Positions 16,499 through 26,758 of a DNA stretch of 42,335 nt are shown here, piece after piece. The position numbers and the translations under genes are program-made. Source of the DNA: Paenibacillus barengoltzii NBRC 101215 (GTDB lineage Bacteria > Bacillota > Bacilli > Paenibacillales > Paenibacillaceae). How positions within the stretch are numbered: the first letter of the stretch is position 1; the number at the start of each line of letters is the position of its first letter. The notes under the pieces were generated by a model. It made no database searches and was not told the origin of the DNA. It was given only the letters and a program-made list of their open reading frames with translations. The stretch is taken from contig NZ_BILV01000054.1 of NCBI RefSeq assembly GCF_004000745.1, forward strand, positions 1-42,335, in the 5' to 3' direction.

Positions 16499-16996
16499 TT
16501 AACCGAGAAGTTCTTCGACGGTTTTACCGCGCAATTTCGCAACATCCTCAGCGCGTTTCAGACGGGACAAGCCCTCCAAAGTCGCGTTGACCATGTTGAT
16601 GGAATTCGAAGAACCCAAAGATTTAGTCAAAATGTCGCCTACGCCAGCCAATTCAAGAACCGCACGAACTGGACCGCCGGCGATAACCCCGGTACCTTCG
16701 GATGCCGGTTTCAGCAGAACGCGGCCAGCTCCGAAATGCCCGATTACTTGGTGAGGGATCGTAGTACCTACGAGCGGAACATGCACAAGATTTTTCTTCG
16801 CATCTTCAATGCCTTTACGGATCGCGTCAGGTACTTCGCCTGCTTTACCGATCCCAGCGCCAACCCAGCCTTTGCCGTCGCCGACAACCACGAGTGCACT
16901 GAAGCTGAAACGGCGTCCGCCTTTAACTACTTTAGCTACGCGGTTAATGTTTACAACTCTTTCTGTCAGTTCTAAAGTGTTCGGATCTACACGCAA
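16499..16996 (-). CDS. rpsE: 30S ribosomal protein S5
   Basis: S5, 165 aa, a decoding-accuracy protein with the spectinomycin-contact loop [16 protein letters not shown]. The start is TTG at 16996, fixed by AGGAGG 8 nt upstream and by the family N-terminus [15 protein letters not shown]. The loop near Lys/Gly 23-28 looks wild type. Confidence 0.97.
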   Translation of the reverse strand: MRVDPNTLELTERVVNINRVAKVVKGGRRFSFSALVVVGDGKGWVGAGIGKAGEVPDAIRKGIEDAKKNLVHVPLVGTTIPHQVIGHFGAGRVLLKPASEGTGVIAGGPVRAVLELAGVGDILTKSLGSSNSINMVNATLEGLSRLKRAEDVAKLRGKTVEELLG

Positions 16997-17025
16997 GTCG
17001 TTAACCTCCTTTTAGTGATGATTTT

Positions 17026-17394
17026 TTAGAATTCCAGGCCTGCTTCGCGGGCTGCGTCAGCCAGCGCCTGAATCCGTCCATGGTACAGATATCCTCCACG
17101 GTCAAAAACAACGCTCTTATATCCTTTCGCTTGTGCGCGTTTTGCGATCAATTCGCCCACTTTACGAGCGGATTCCACGTTGCCGCCGTTACCGATCGAA
17201 CCGCTCAGTTCTTTATCGACGGTCGAAGCACTAGCTACCGTTACGCCTGCTACGTCGTCGATCAGTTGAGCGTAGATATGTTTGGAAGAACGGTATACGT
17301 TCAGTCTTGGACGAGCTGCCGTTCCTTGGACTTTCTTACGTACACGCAGATGTCTTTTCAGACGTGCTTTGTTCTTATCAGCTTTTGTAATCAT
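17026..17394 (-). CDS. rplR: 50S ribosomal protein L18
   Basis: L18, 122 aa, binds 5S rRNA. The ATG at 17394 gives [15 protein letters not shown], matching family starts; an in-frame ATG at 17403 lies closer to the GGGAG site and would add three residues. The gap to the upstream rplF is 84 bp. Confidence 0.95.
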   Translation of the reverse strand: MITKADKNKARLKRHLRVRKKVQGTAARPRLNVYRSSKHIYAQLIDDVAGVTVASASTVDKELSGSIGNGGNVESARKVGELIAKRAQAKGYKSVVFDRGGYLYHGRIQALADAAREAGLEF

Positions 17395-17478
17395 GACTTC
17401 CATTTCACTCCCTTCGGTTTACCGCTATCGGACATTTCGTTTCAAGACGCCAGAAGGCTAGGCACGAGAAGAAGAAAC

Positions 17479-18021
17479 TTATTTCTTCTTACCGGCTTTA
17501 CCTTCCTTACGAATAATGCGTTCGCCTTCATACTTGATCCCTTTGCCTTTGTATGGCTCAGGCTCACGGACAGAACGAATTTTAGCGGCATATTCGCCTA
17601 CGCGTTCTTTATTGATCCCTTTAACGATGATCTTCGTATTCGAAGGTACTTCGAATTCGATGCCCTCTTCCGGTGTGATTTCTACCGGATGGGAGTAACC
17701 CACGTTCAGAACCAGTTTCTTGCCGGACAAGCTTGCGCGGTAACCGACACCAACCAGCTCGAGCGATTTGGAGAAACCTTCCGTTACCCCGCTGACCATG
17801 TTGCTGACAACGGAGCGGGTCGTGCCATGCAGGGAACGATGTAATTTATTATCAGAAGGACGCTCAACGGTAATGACGTTACCTTCAACCGTTACCTTGA
17901 TGTCCTTGTGAAGCTCACGAGTCAAAGTACCTTTCGGACCTTTAACTGTAATGACGCTATTATCAAGTGTGACATCCACACCACTTGGTACTGTGATTGG
18001 TTTGCGACCAATACGAGACAT
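17479..18021 (-). CDS. rplF: 50S ribosomal protein L6
   Basis: L6, 180 aa, two repeated domains near the sarcin-ricin loop. It starts [15 protein letters not shown] and has the C-terminal signature [20 protein letters not shown]. It lies 30 bp after rpsH. Confidence 0.98.
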   Translation of the reverse strand: MSRIGRKPITVPSGVDVTLDNSVITVKGPKGTLTRELHKDIKVTVEGNVITVERPSDNKLHRSLHGTTRSVVSNMVSGVTEGFSKSLELVGVGYRASLSGKKLVLNVGYSHPVEITPEEGIEFEVPSNTKIIVKGINKERVGEYAAKIRSVREPEPYKGKGIKYEGERIIRKEGKAGKKK

Positions 18022-18051
18022 TTATTGCACCTCCTTGTTATAAGACGTAAA

Positions 18052-18450
18052 TTACCAAACGTAGCAGAGGACTTCGCCGCCGGCTTTGGACTGACGAGCT
18101 TCCTTGTCAGTCATGACACCTTTGGAAGTGGAGATAATCGCGATACCCAAGCCGCCGAGGACACGAGGAATTTCGTTGCTTTTCGTGTACACGCGAAGGC
18201 CTGGTTTACTGATTCTCTTAAGTCCAGAGATAACGCGTTCGTTGTTCGGGCCGTATTTCAGGAAAATACGGATGATCCCTTGTTTGTTATCATCGATATA
18301 TTCAGCGTCACGGATGAAACCTTCACGCTTCAAGATCTCAGCGATTTGTTTCTTGATCGTGGACGCAGGCAGTTCAACCGTCTCGTGACGCACCGTGTTG
18401 GCGTTACGAATACGAGTAAGCATATCTGCAATTGGATCTGACATAGTCAT
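18052..18450 (-). CDS. rpsH: 30S ribosomal protein S8
   Basis: S8, 132 aa, a primary 16S rRNA binder, with [19 protein letters not shown] at the N-terminus and [15 protein letters not shown] near the C-terminus. AAGGAGG lies 9 nt before the ATG at 18450. Confidence 0.98.
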   Translation of the reverse strand: MTMSDPIADMLTRIRNANTVRHETVELPASTIKKQIAEILKREGFIRDAEYIDDNKQGIIRIFLKYGPNNERVISGLKRISKPGLRVYTKSNEIPRVLGGLGIAIISTSKGVMTDKEARQSKAGGEVLCYVW

Positions 18451-18481
18451 ACGTGTAAACCTCCTTCCCGTTGTTGATTAA

Positions 18482-18667
18482 TTACCAGCTTGCTTTTTTC
18501 ACGCCAGGAATCTGGCCTTTATAAGCTAATTCACGGAAGCAAATTCTGCAAATTTTGTACTTTTGCAATACCGAATGTGGGCGACCACAACGTTCACACC
18601 GGGTATAAGCCCGAACTTTGAATTTAGGTGTACGTTGTTGTTTAACTTTCATCGAAGTTTTAGCCAC
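18482..18667 (-). CDS. rpsN: 30S ribosomal protein S14 type Z
   Basis: The short zinc form of S14, 61 aa, with Cys24, Cys27, Cys40 and Cys43 (CxxC twice). A zinc-free longer paralogue may exist elsewhere, as in Bacillus. The GTG start at 18667 has AGGAGGTG upstream with about 10 nt spacing. Confidence 0.97.
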   Translation of the reverse strand: MAKTSMKVKQQRTPKFKVRAYTRCERCGRPHSVLQKYKICRICFRELAYKGQIPGVKKASW

Positions 18668-18710
18668 TTAGCCTGACACCTCCTAAATAGTTTCGGAGAA
18701 AATAGACGAA

Positions 18711-19253
18711 TTACTTAGCAAACGGCATGCCGAGTTGCGTCAAGAGCTCGCGGGATTCTTCGTCGGTTTTCGCCGTCGTTACGATGACGATATCCATACC
18801 GCGTACTTTATCCACTTGATCGTATTCGATCTCAGGGAAGATCAGTTGCTCTTTCAGGCCCAGCGTATAGTTACCGCGACCGTCAAATGCTTTCGTCGAT
18901 ACCCCGTGGAAGTCACGGACACGCGGAAGCGTTACGTTAAACAGTTTGTCAAGGAAATGATACATGCGGTCACCGCGAAGAGTTACCTTCACACCGATCG
19001 GCATGTTCTCACGCAGTTTGAAACCAGCGATGGATTTCTTCGCGCGAGTGATAACTGGCTTTTGACCAGCGATCAGTTGCATATCGTTCACTGCGGAATC
19101 AAGTACTTTGGAGTTCGCTACAGCGTCACCAACACCCATGTTGATAACCACTTTTTCGATCTTCGGCACTTGCATTACCGTTGTATAGTTGAATTTTTGA
19201 ATCAAAGCAGGTGTTACTTCGTTCAAAAAGCGTTCTTTCAATCTTGCTGCCAT
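18711..19253 (-). CDS. rplE: 50S ribosomal protein L5
   Basis: L5, 180 aa, binds 5S rRNA and contacts the P-site tRNA. Typical segments are [19 protein letters not shown] and [18 protein letters not shown]. It lies 33 bp after rplX. Confidence 0.98.
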   Translation of the reverse strand: MAARLKERFLNEVTPALIQKFNYTTVMQVPKIEKVVINMGVGDAVANSKVLDSAVNDMQLIAGQKPVITRAKKSIAGFKLRENMPIGVKVTLRGDRMYHFLDKLFNVTLPRVRDFHGVSTKAFDGRGNYTLGLKEQLIFPEIEYDQVDKVRGMDIVIVTTAKTDEESRELLTQLGMPFAK

Positions 19254-19286
19254 GAATCATGGACCTCCTTTCTTAACGTTTCTCGA

Positions 19287-19640
19287 TTAGTCGATTACTT
19301 CTCCGGATCTCTTCGCTACGCGAACTTTTTTGCCGTTGTCCAATACTTTGTAACCGATACGGGTTACTTTTCCGCTCTTCGGATCAACGTGCATAACGTT
19401 CGAAACGTGAATCGGAGCTTCCTTCTCGATGATGCCGCCTTGTGGGTTCAGTTGGTTAGGTTTTTGATGTTTCTTAACCATGTTCACGCCTTCCACAAGC
19501 ACGCGGTTTTCACGAGGATATGCGGCGATGACGCGGCCTTTTTTGCCTTTGTCTTTACCGGAAATCACGATCACCGTGTCGTCTTTTTTGACGTGCAGCT
19601 TATTGTTATGAGATTCAAGAATCTTCTTCAGTCTAGGCAC
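19287..19640 (-). CDS. rplX: 50S ribosomal protein L24 with N-terminal extension
   Basis: L24, 117 aa, initiates 50S assembly and has the KOW motif [21 protein letters not shown]. It is about 14 residues longer at the N-terminus than B. subtilis L24, which begins at the position of LHVKKDD here. The start is well supported: GTG at 19640 with AGGAGGTG 8 nt upstream, and no ATG/GTG/TTG exists at the shorter position (it is CTG). Confidence 0.96.
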   Translation of the reverse strand: MPRLKKILESHNNKLHVKKDDTVIVISGKDKGKKGRVIAAYPRENRVLVEGVNMVKKHQKPNQLNPQGGIIEKEAPIHVSNVMHVDPKSGKVTRIGYKVLDNGKKVRVAKRSGEVID

Positions 19641-19692
19641 TTGGTTTACACCTCCTGTTAAATCGGGCTCCCCGTTGGGTTATGGGGTGTTC

Positions 19693-20061
19693 TTAGATAA
19701 CTTCCGGAGCCAAGGAAACGATCTTCATAAAGTCCTTGTCGCGAAGTTCACGGGCAACAGGTCCGAAGATACGCGTTCCGCGTGGGCTCTTATCTTCTTT
19801 AACAACAACTGCTGCGTTTTCGTCGAATGCGATGTAGGAACCGTCTTTACGACGAACGGAACGTTTCGTACGAACGACTACCGCTCTAACGACATCCCCT
19901 TTTTTGACAACGCCGCCTGGTGTTGCTTGTTTGACGGAGCAAACGATCAGATCTCCGATTTGTGCCGTACGACGACCCGTACCACCCAAAACGCGGATAC
20001 ACATCAGTTCCTTCGCGCCGGAGTTGTCAGCAACCTGCAAACGTGTAAATGGTTGAATCAT
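19693..20061 (-). CDS. rplN: 50S ribosomal protein L14
   Basis: L14, 122 aa, forms intersubunit bridges. It starts [20 protein letters not shown], the family signature, and ends in LAPEVI. It lies 36 bp after rpsQ. Confidence 0.98.
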   Translation of the reverse strand: MIQPFTRLQVADNSGAKELMCIRVLGGTGRRTAQIGDLIVCSVKQATPGGVVKKGDVVRAVVVRTKRSVRRKDGSYIAFDENAAVVVKEDKSPRGTRIFGPVARELRDKDFMKIVSLAPEVI

Positions 20062-20097
20062 GGATATTTCCTCCTTTCGGTCTAAGCTACCGTGCTA

Positions 20098-20361
20098 TTA
20101 AATGATAACCGCTTCTTCAACGACTTCAACGAGTCTCCAGCGTTTGTCTTTGGACAGCGGGCGAGTTTCGGCGATTTTAACGATGTCACCGATTTTCGCG
20201 GTGTTGTTCTCATCATGCGCTTTAAATTTCTTCGTGTATTTAATGCGCTTATGGTACAAGTCATGCTTTTTGTAAGTTTCAACAGCTACAACGATCGTTT
20301 TGTCCATCTTGTCGCTGACAACTTTACCAATTTGCACTTTACGGCTGTTACGTTCGCTCAT
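20098..20361 (-). CDS. rpsQ: 30S ribosomal protein S17
   Basis: S17, 87 aa, OB-fold primary 16S binder with [18 protein letters not shown] and [20 protein letters not shown]. It lies 52 bp after rpmC. Confidence 0.98.
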   Translation of the reverse strand: MSERNSRKVQIGKVVSDKMDKTIVVAVETYKKHDLYHKRIKYTKKFKAHDENNTAKIGDIVKIAETRPLSKDKRWRLVEVVEEAVII

Positions 20362-20413
20362 GGTTTGCCTCCTTCCTGGACTTAGGCGCTTTGCTAGATT
20401 CGCTCAGCGCTTC

Positions 20414-20614
20414 TTAACTAGTAATCCCAAGTTCTCTTTCACGGATAACGGTTTTAGCACGAGCTATTTCCTTACGCACATCGCGGATCCGAGTCGGATT
20501 ATCGAGTTGGCCGGTAGCCAACTGAAAACGGAGGTTAAAGAGTTCTTCTTTAAAACCTGCGATTTTTTGTTCGATTTCTGCAGTGGTTAAGTTGCGAAGT
20601 TCATTAGCTTTCAT
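20414..20614 (-). CDS. rpmC: 50S ribosomal protein L29
   Basis: L29, 66 aa, two-helix protein at the exit tunnel. The ATG at 20614 gives [17 protein letters not shown]. It overlaps the end of rplP by 11 nt, so it is probably coupled. The core [19 protein letters not shown] is typical. Confidence 0.97.
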   Translation of the reverse strand: MKANELRNLTTAEIEQKIAGFKEELFNLRFQLATGQLDNPTRIRDVRKEIARAKTVIRERELGITS

Positions 20615-21038
20615 TTGCTTCACCACCCAATTCTTCACGTTTCACAAACTTCGTTTTGATCGGCAGTTTGTGGGCAGCAAGACGCATAGCTTCGCGTGCA
20701 ACTTCCTCCGATACCCCGGCAAGCTCAAACATGATTTTGCCCGGCTTCACAACTGCGACCCATTTTTCTACGTTACCTTTACCGCTACCCATCCGGACTT
20801 CAAGAGGCTTCTGAGTAATCGGCTTGTCAGGGAAAATCTTAATCCATACTTTACCGCCACGTTTGATGTAACGAGTCATCGCGATACGCGCTGCTTCGAT
20901 TTGACGGTTCGTGATCCAAGTCGGCTCCAGAGCCTGCAGGCCGTATTCACCGAAGTTCAGTTCGGTGCCGCCTTTTGCTTGGCCTCTCATATTACCGCGT
21001 TGTTGCTTGCGGTGTTTTACGCGTTTTGGTACCAACAT
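20604..21038 (-). CDS. rplP: 50S ribosomal protein L16
   Basis: L16, 144 aa, near the A-site tRNA elbow. It starts [19 protein letters not shown] and has the [18 protein letters not shown] segment. It starts 2 nt after the rpsC stop and overlaps rpmC by 11 nt. Confidence 0.98.
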   Translation of the reverse strand: MLVPKRVKHRKQQRGNMRGQAKGGTELNFGEYGLQALEPTWITNRQIEAARIAMTRYIKRGGKVWIKIFPDKPITQKPLEVRMGSGKGNVEKWVAVVKPGKIMFELAGVSEEVAREAMRLAAHKLPIKTKFVKREELGGEANES

Positions 21039-21040
21039 GA

Positions 21041-21709
21041 TTAGTTGCCTCCTTCCTGAGCAGCTTGTTGTTTCTTAGCCGTAGGAAGAACCTCTCCACG
21101 ATAAATCCATACTTTTACGCCGATGCGGCCATAAGTCGTATGCGCTTCTGCCGTACCGTAATCGATGTCGGCGCGGAGCGTATGAAGTGGAACAGTTCCT
21201 TCACTGTAGCCTTCCGTACGAGCAATTTCAGCACCGCCGAGACGACCGCTGACTGCCGTTTTAATCCCTTTCGCTCCCGAACGCATCGTTCTTTGAATTG
21301 CTTGTTTCAACGCACGACGGAAAGAAACACGACGTTCCAATTGTTGTGCAATGCTTTCAGCAACCAAGATTGCGTCAAGATCAGGGTGTTTGATTTCAGA
21401 AATGTTGATGTGAACCTTTTTGCCGCCTGCGATTTTCGTAATTTCACCGCGCAGGTTTTCAACTTCCGAACCGCCTTTACCGATAACCATGCCCGGTTTA
21501 GCAGTGTGGATCGTCACGTTCACACGATTTGCCGCTCTCTCGATCTCAATCCGAGATACCGCGGAGTCTTTCAGTTTATTTTTCAGGTGTTCACGAATTT
21601 TTACGTCTTCCAGCAAAAGATCACCGAAATCTTTGCCTGCGTACCATTTGGATTCCCAATCACGGATAATCCCTACTCGTAATCCGACCGGATTTACCTT
21701 TTGGCCCAC
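21041..21709 (-). CDS. rpsC: 30S ribosomal protein S3
   Basis: S3, 222 aa, at the mRNA entry tunnel, with an N-terminal KH domain containing the GxxG loop in [14 protein letters not shown]. The GTG at 21709 gives [20 protein letters not shown] and has GGAGGG 7 nt upstream. A longer in-frame reading to 21781 overlaps the end of rplV and is rejected. Confidence 0.98.
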   Translation of the reverse strand: MGQKVNPVGLRVGIIRDWESKWYAGKDFGDLLLEDVKIREHLKNKLKDSAVSRIEIERAANRVNVTIHTAKPGMVIGKGGSEVENLRGEITKIAGGKKVHINISEIKHPDLDAILVAESIAQQLERRVSFRRALKQAIQRTMRSGAKGIKTAVSGRLGGAEIARTEGYSEGTVPLHTLRADIDYGTAEAHTTYGRIGVKVWIYRGEVLPTAKKQQAAQEGGN

Positions 21710-21722
21710 ACGTTTTCCCTCC

Positions 21723-22055
21723 TTATTTTTCGGATACCACCAAAGTAATGTGGCTGGTGCGTTTGTTGATCCGGCTAGCACGTCCCATTGCCCGCGGACG
21801 GAAACGTTTCATCGTCGGGCCTTGGTTAACGTAGGCTTGCGTAATCACCAATTTATTTACATCCATAGAATAGTTATGTTCAGCATTGGCAATCGCCGAG
21901 TTCAACAGCTTCTCCACGATCGGGGATGCTGCTTTTGGCGTATGGCGCAGAATTGCAATCGCGTCGCCAACTTGCTTACCGCGGATCAGATCAACCACGA
22001 GTTGAGCTTTGCGGGGAGCAATACGAATCGATCTTGCATGTGCTTTAGCTTCCAT
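21723..22055 (-). CDS. rplV: 50S ribosomal protein L22
   Basis: L22, 110 aa, with a tunnel-lining beta-hairpin ([20 protein letters not shown]) that looks wild type for macrolide sensitivity. AGGAGG precedes the ATG. It lies 38 bp after rpsS. Confidence 0.98.
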   Translation of the reverse strand: MEAKAHARSIRIAPRKAQLVVDLIRGKQVGDAIAILRHTPKAASPIVEKLLNSAIANAEHNYSMDVNKLVITQAYVNQGPTMKRFRPRAMGRASRINKRTSHITLVVSEK

Positions 22056-22093
22056 GTAGTATTACCTCCTCTCAAACGAAGAACTTATCGTTA

Positions 22094-22372
22094 TTAACGT
22101 CTCGTTTTCTTATCGTCATCCGTATGACCTTTGTAGGTCCGGGTTGGAGCAAATTCGCCCAGTTTATGTCCGACCATATCCTCGGTTACGTACACCGGTA
22201 CATGCTTGCGGCCGTCATAGACACCAAACGTATGACCAATGAATTGCGGATAGATCGTGGAGCGACGGGACCAAGTTTTGATCACGACCTTCTTGTTCGA
22301 AGCGCTCGCTTCTTCCACTTTCTTAAGCAGGTACCCGTCGACAAAAGGTCCCTTTTTCAGACTGCGACTCAT
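22094..22372 (-). CDS. rpsS: 30S ribosomal protein S19
   Basis: S19, 92 aa, in the 30S head, starting [20 protein letters not shown]. The gap from rplB is 74 bp and contains a hairpin over the rplB stop. Confidence 0.98.
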   Translation of the reverse strand: MSRSLKKGPFVDGYLLKKVEEASASNKKVVIKTWSRRSTIYPQFIGHTFGVYDGRKHVPVYVTEDMVGHKLGEFAPTRTYKGHTDDDKKTRR

Positions 22373-22423
22373 TCATTTATCCTCCCTTCACAATGCGCTG
22401 CAAGTTACGCTTCGTTCATGCCG

Positions 22424-22454
22424 CGAAGTGATCCGCAGGATGCGGATTACTTCG
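22424..22454 (-). promoter_or_regulatory. Hairpin covering the rplB stop codon
   Basis: The minus strand reads CGAAGT-a-ATCCGCA, loop TCC, TGCGGAT-c-ACTTCG: 13 base pairs with one mismatch. The rplB TAA (22447-22449) is in the 5' arm. There is no T-run, so a simple terminator is unlikely. Confidence 0.55.
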
Positions 22455-23277
22455 TGCGACGGCGAACGATATATTTATCAGAAGCTTTGCCTTTTTTACG
22501 CGTTTTGTAACCAAGGGTTGGTTTGCCCCAAGGAGACAACGGAGATTTACGGCCGATCGGAGCGCGACCTTCACCACCACCGTGTGGGTGATCGTTCGGG
22601 TTCATGACGACACCGCGGACTTCTGGACGTTTGCCCAGCCAACGGCTGCGTCCGGCTTTACCGATTTTCACGAGCTCGTGGTCACCGTTACCTACGGAAC
22701 CGATCGTTGCGCGGCAAACTTTCAGAACTTTACGAACTTCGCCGGAAGACAGGCGGATCGTTACGTATTTGTCCTCTTTACCGAGCAATTGAGCTTCTGT
22801 ACCAGCAGCACGAACAAGTTGTCCGCCTTTACCTGGTTTCAGCTCGATGTTGTGGATCACGGTACCTACCGGGATGTTCTCCAGCGGCAATGCATTACCG
22901 ATTTTGATGTCGGAACCTGCGCCAGATTCGATCACGTCGCCCACTTTCAAGCCTTTAGGAGCGATGATATAGCGTTTCTCACCATCGGCATAGTGGATCA
23001 AAGCGATGTTCGAAGTCCGGTTTGGATCGTATTCGATCGTAGCAACGCGGCCTGGAATTCCATCTTTGTTCCGTTTGAAGTCGATGATCCGATATTTACG
23101 TTTATGTCCGCCGCCATGGTGACGAACAGTGATTTTACCTTGGTTGTTGCGGCCGGCAGTTTTGCTCAGCGGCGCAAGCAAAGATTTCTCCGGCTGATCC
23201 GTCGTAATTTCTTCGAAGGTCGACACGCTCATCGCACGTCTAGCCGGGGAAGTCGGTTTGTACTTTTTGATTGGCAC
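22447..23277 (-). CDS. rplB: 50S ribosomal protein L2
   Basis: L2, 276 aa, a core peptidyl-transferase-centre protein. The C-terminal [21 protein letters not shown] contains the conserved His of the DHPHGGG motif. The stop codon lies within a strong hairpin. Confidence 0.98.
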   Translation of the reverse strand: MPIKKYKPTSPARRAMSVSTFEEITTDQPEKSLLAPLSKTAGRNNQGKITVRHHGGGHKRKYRIIDFKRNKDGIPGRVATIEYDPNRTSNIALIHYADGEKRYIIAPKGLKVGDVIESGAGSDIKIGNALPLENIPVGTVIHNIELKPGKGGQLVRAAGTEAQLLGKEDKYVTIRLSSGEVRKVLKVCRATIGSVGNGDHELVKIGKAGRSRWLGKRPEVRGVVMNPNDHPHGGGEGRAPIGRKSPLSPWGKPTLGYKTRKKGKASDKYIVRRRTK

Positions 23278-23305
23278 GAGATTTCCCTCCTTACTTTAAG
23301 CGATT

Positions 23306-23596
23306 TTATACCGATTCAAAAAATTGGAGCGGCTTGCTTTCAGGTGTTAATGTAACAAACGCTTTTTTCCATTCTGGAGTGTATCCGGAGTAGCGTCCGT
23401 AACGTTTCAACTTCCCGGGAACACGCAGGGTGTTTACGTTCTTCACCTTCACGCCGAAAATGGACTCAACAGCTTGTTTGATTTCCGTTTTGTTCGCGCG
23501 AATGTCTACTTCAAAGACATATTTCAGGTCGTTCATATATTCCGTGGAACGTTCCGTAATCACCGGGCGTTTGATAATATCGCGAGGATCCTTCAT
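23306..23596 (-). CDS. rplW: 50S ribosomal protein L23
   Basis: L23, 96 aa, the docking site for trigger factor and SRP at the exit tunnel. It starts [17 protein letters not shown]. The start overlaps the rplD stop by one base (TAATG), so translation is coupled. Confidence 0.98.
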   Translation of the reverse strand: MKDPRDIIKRPVITERSTEYMNDLKYVFEVDIRANKTEIKQAVESIFGVKVKNVNTLRVPGKLKRYGRYSGYTPEWKKAFVTLTPESKPLQFFESV

Positions 23597-24219
23597 TACG
23601 CGAGCACCTCCTCTACCTTCTGAACTGCTTCTTTCGTAATGATCAGTTTGTCGTGCGTCAGCACGTCAAGAACATTAATGCCGTCTGCTGCCACGAACTT
23701 CACGCCTGGAATGTTACGAGCGGAAAGCGCAATGTTGTCGTCATAGCTAGGAGCTACAACCAGAGCTTTACGTTCCACTTTCAGGTTGTTCAAGATCGCT
23801 GCAAATTCTTTCGTTTTCGGAGCGTTCATCGCAAGTGCATCCAATACGATGATGTCCTGATCGATCACTTTCGACGAAAGCGCCGATTTGATCGCCAAAC
23901 GACGAACTTTCTTAGGCAGTTTGTAGGAATAGCTGCGCGGAGTTGGTCCGAATACCGTACCGCCGCCTTTCCATTGAGGAGCGCGGATCGAACCTTGGCG
24001 CGCACGACCTGTACCTTTTTGTTTCCAAGGTTTACGGCCGCCGCCACGAACTTCGGAGCGTCCTTTAACTTTGTGCGTACCGAAACGCAGGGAAGCACGC
24101 TGCATTACAACAGCTTCATGAAGAACATGAGTGTTCGGCTCAATTCCGAATACGGCATCGTTCAATTCTACTTCGCCCACTTGGCTACCGCTAATATTGA
24201 AAAGTGCTACTTTTGGCAT
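23596..24219 (-). CDS. rplD: 50S ribosomal protein L4
   Basis: L4, 207 aa, with a long tunnel-reaching loop ([20 protein letters not shown]). In gamma-proteobacteria L4 represses the S10 operon; I see nothing that proves this here. It lies 28 bp after rplC. Confidence 0.98.
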   Translation of the reverse strand: MPKVALFNISGSQVGEVELNDAVFGIEPNTHVLHEAVVMQRASLRFGTHKVKGRSEVRGGGRKPWKQKGTGRARQGSIRAPQWKGGGTVFGPTPRSYSYKLPKKVRRLAIKSALSSKVIDQDIIVLDALAMNAPKTKEFAAILNNLKVERKALVVAPSYDDNIALSARNIPGVKFVAADGINVLDVLTHDKLIITKEAVQKVEEVLA

Positions 24220-24247
24220 TTGTTGTTCCTCCTTTCCTGAGGGTTAA

Positions 24248-24871
24248 TTATTTCTTAATAGTTTGTTTTACTTTAACGAAGCTGTTTTTCGGTCCAGGAA
24301 TCGAACCTTTCACGAGCAAGACGTTGCGTTCTGCATCGACTTTAACAACTTCAAGATTTTGAATCGTTACAGTTTCATGTCCCATATGTCCAGGCAGGTT
24401 TTTACCTTTGAATACACGGTTAGCTGCGATGGAACCCATGGAACCAGGTCTACGATGGTAACGGGAACCGTGAGCCATTGGGCCGCGGCTTTGTCCCCAG
24501 CGTTTGATTACGCCTTGGAACCCTTTACCTTTCGAAATCCCTGTTACGTCAACAAATTCGCCTTCAGCAAAAATATCGACTTTGACCTCTTGGCCAACCT
24601 CGTATCCTGCCAAATCAACACCGCGAATTTCGCGAACGTAGCGCTTAGGCGTTGTGCCTGCTTTCTTTGCATGCCCAACTTCAGGCTTATTCGCTCTAGC
24701 TTCCTTCTTATCGGAGTAGCCAAGCTGAATCGCTTCGTAACCGTCGTTCTCCAGGTCTTTCTTCTGCAGAACTACGTTAGAGCTAGCCTCAATAACCGTT
24801 ACAGGAATGACATTCCCTTCCGGAGTAAACACTTGAGTCATACCAAGTTTCTTCCCTAAGATACCTTTCAT
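24248..24871 (-). CDS. rplC: 50S ribosomal protein L3
   Basis: L3, 207 aa, near the peptidyl transferase centre. It starts [15 protein letters not shown] and has the [13 protein letters not shown] loop. It lies 45 bp after rpsJ. Confidence 0.98.
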   Translation of the reverse strand: MKGILGKKLGMTQVFTPEGNVIPVTVIEASSNVVLQKKDLENDGYEAIQLGYSDKKEARANKPEVGHAKKAGTTPKRYVREIRGVDLAGYEVGQEVKVDIFAEGEFVDVTGISKGKGFQGVIKRWGQSRGPMAHGSRYHRRPGSMGSIAANRVFKGKNLPGHMGHETVTIQNLEVVKVDAERNVLLVKGSIPGPKNSFVKVKQTIKK

Positions 24872-24916
24872 GTTGACACCTCTTTTCCTTTCCTGGTTAC
24901 CTTACAATAGTAGGTA

Positions 24917-25357
<441 letters not shown>

Positions 25358-25362
25358 TCACT

Positions 25363-25391
25363 ATTATATAGAAAAGGTAGGCGGAATGCAA
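25363..25391 (-). promoter_or_regulatory. Sigma-A promoter of the S10-spc-alpha operon
   Basis: TTGCAT (25386-25391), 17 bp, TATAAT (25363-25368) on the minus strand; nearly consensus. It lies between the tuf terminator and rpsJ and should drive the 15-kb cluster. Confidence 0.9.
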
Positions 25392-25426
25392 GTATAATTC
25401 GTAATTTTTCATTCCCTAAATAAAGT

Positions 25427-25461
25427 AAAAGAGCTGCGCTCCGAAATCGGAGAGCAGCTCC
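25427..25461 (-). terminator. Terminator after tuf
   Basis: On the minus strand GAGCTGC-TCTCCGA pairs with CGGAG-C-GCAGCTC and is followed by TTTTAC. It closes the str operon. Confidence 0.85.
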
Positions 25462-25484
25462 TTCGATCAGGCGGTTAAGCCTAA

Positions 25485-26675
25485 TTATTTGTTGATGGAA
25501 ACAACGGCACCGGATCCAACTGTACGGCCGCCTTCACGAATGGAGAAGCGAGTACCTTCTTCGATCGCGATCGGGGAGATCAGTTGAACGGTAACTTCGA
25601 TGTTGTCGCCAGGCATAACCATTTCAGTTCCTTCTGGCAGGTTGATGATGCCAGTTACGTCCGTTGTACGGAAGTAGAACTGAGGACGGTAGCCGGAGAA
25701 GAACGGCTTATGGCGTCCGCCTTCTTCTTTCGTCAATACGTATACTTGAGCGGTGAACTCAGTATGCGGGTTAACGGAAGCTGGTTTAGCCAATACTTGA
25801 CCGCGTTCGATTTCTTTACGGTCAATACCGCGAAGCAGTGCACCGATGTTGTCGCCCGCTTGAGCGGAGTCGAGCAATTTACGGAACATTTCAACGCCGG
25901 TAACGACGGATTTTTTCGTTTCTTCAACGATACCCACGATTTCAACTTCATCGCCGACTTTAACCGTACCGCGTTCTACACGGCCAGTAGCAACTGTACC
26001 ACGACCAGTGATCGAGAATACGTCCTCGACCGGCATCAGGAACGGTTTGTCGATTGGGCGTTCAGGCAGCGGAATGTACTCGTCGATGATTTCGAACATT
26101 TCAACGATTTTTTGAGCCCATTCGCCGTCTGGGTTTTGCAGAGCTTCACGAGCGGAACCGCGGATGATTGGAGTGTCATCGCCTGGGAACTCGTATTCGT
26201 TCAGCAGGTCGCGAACTTCCATTTCAACCAGTTCAAGCAACTCTTCGTCTTCAACCATGTCGCATTTGTTCAAGAATACAACGATGTAAGGAACGCCTAC
26301 GTTACGGGACAGCAGGATGTGTTCGCGAGTTTGCGGCATTGGGCCGTCAGCTGCGGATACAACCAGGATTGCGCCGTCCATTTGAGCAGCACCAGTGATC
26401 ATGTTTTTAACATAGTCGGCGTGCCCTGGGCAGTCAACGTGTGCGTAGTGGCGGTTGTTTGTTTCGTACTCAACGTGTGCCGTCGAGATGGTGATACCGC
26501 GTTCGCGTTCTTCTGGAGCTTTGTCGATTTGATCGAAAGCTACAGCAGCACCGCCGTATTTTTTGGACAATACAGTCGTGATGGCTGCAGTCAGAGTTGT
26601 TTTACCATGGTCGACGTGACCAATCGTACCGATATTAACGTGCGGTTTTGTACGTTCGTATTTAGCCTTTGCCAT
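25485..26675 (-). CDS. tuf: Elongation factor Tu
   Basis: EF-Tu, 396 aa, delivers aminoacyl-tRNA to the ribosome. The G1 motif GHVDHGKT lies at 19-26, followed by DCPGHADY (G3) and NKCD (G4). Domains II and III are complete. It is the only tuf in the window. It lies 83 bp after fusA, with a hairpin in the gap, and is followed by a terminator. Confidence 0.99.
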   Translation of the reverse strand: MAKAKYERTKPHVNIGTIGHVDHGKTTLTAAITTVLSKKYGGAAVAFDQIDKAPEERERGITISTAHVEYETNNRHYAHVDCPGHADYVKNMITGAAQMDGAILVVSAADGPMPQTREHILLSRNVGVPYIVVFLNKCDMVEDEELLELVEMEVRDLLNEYEFPGDDTPIIRGSAREALQNPDGEWAQKIVEMFEIIDEYIPLPERPIDKPFLMPVEDVFSITGRGTVATGRVERGTVKVGDEVEIVGIVEETKKSVVTGVEMFRKLLDSAQAGDNIGALLRGIDRKEIERGQVLAKPASVNPHTEFTAQVYVLTKEEGGRHKPFFSGYRPQFYFRTTDVTGIINLPEGTEMVMPGDNIEVTVQLISPIAIEEGTRFSIREGGRTVGSGAVVSINK

Positions 26676-26716
26676 TTTAAACAGTTCCTCCTTAAAATAT
26701 GGATTGTTATGTGTGA

Positions 26717-26745
26717 CCGATCAAAGGAACAAGCCCTTCGACCGG
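26717..26745 (-). promoter_or_regulatory. Hairpin in the fusA-tuf gap
   Basis: The minus strand forms CCGGTCGAAGG, loop GCTTGTT, CCTTTGATCGG: 11 pairs including two G-U. No T-run follows. It may be an mRNA processing or stabilising element that raises tuf relative to fusA, but this is inference. Confidence 0.55.
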
Positions 26746-26758
26746 CAATTACATTAAA

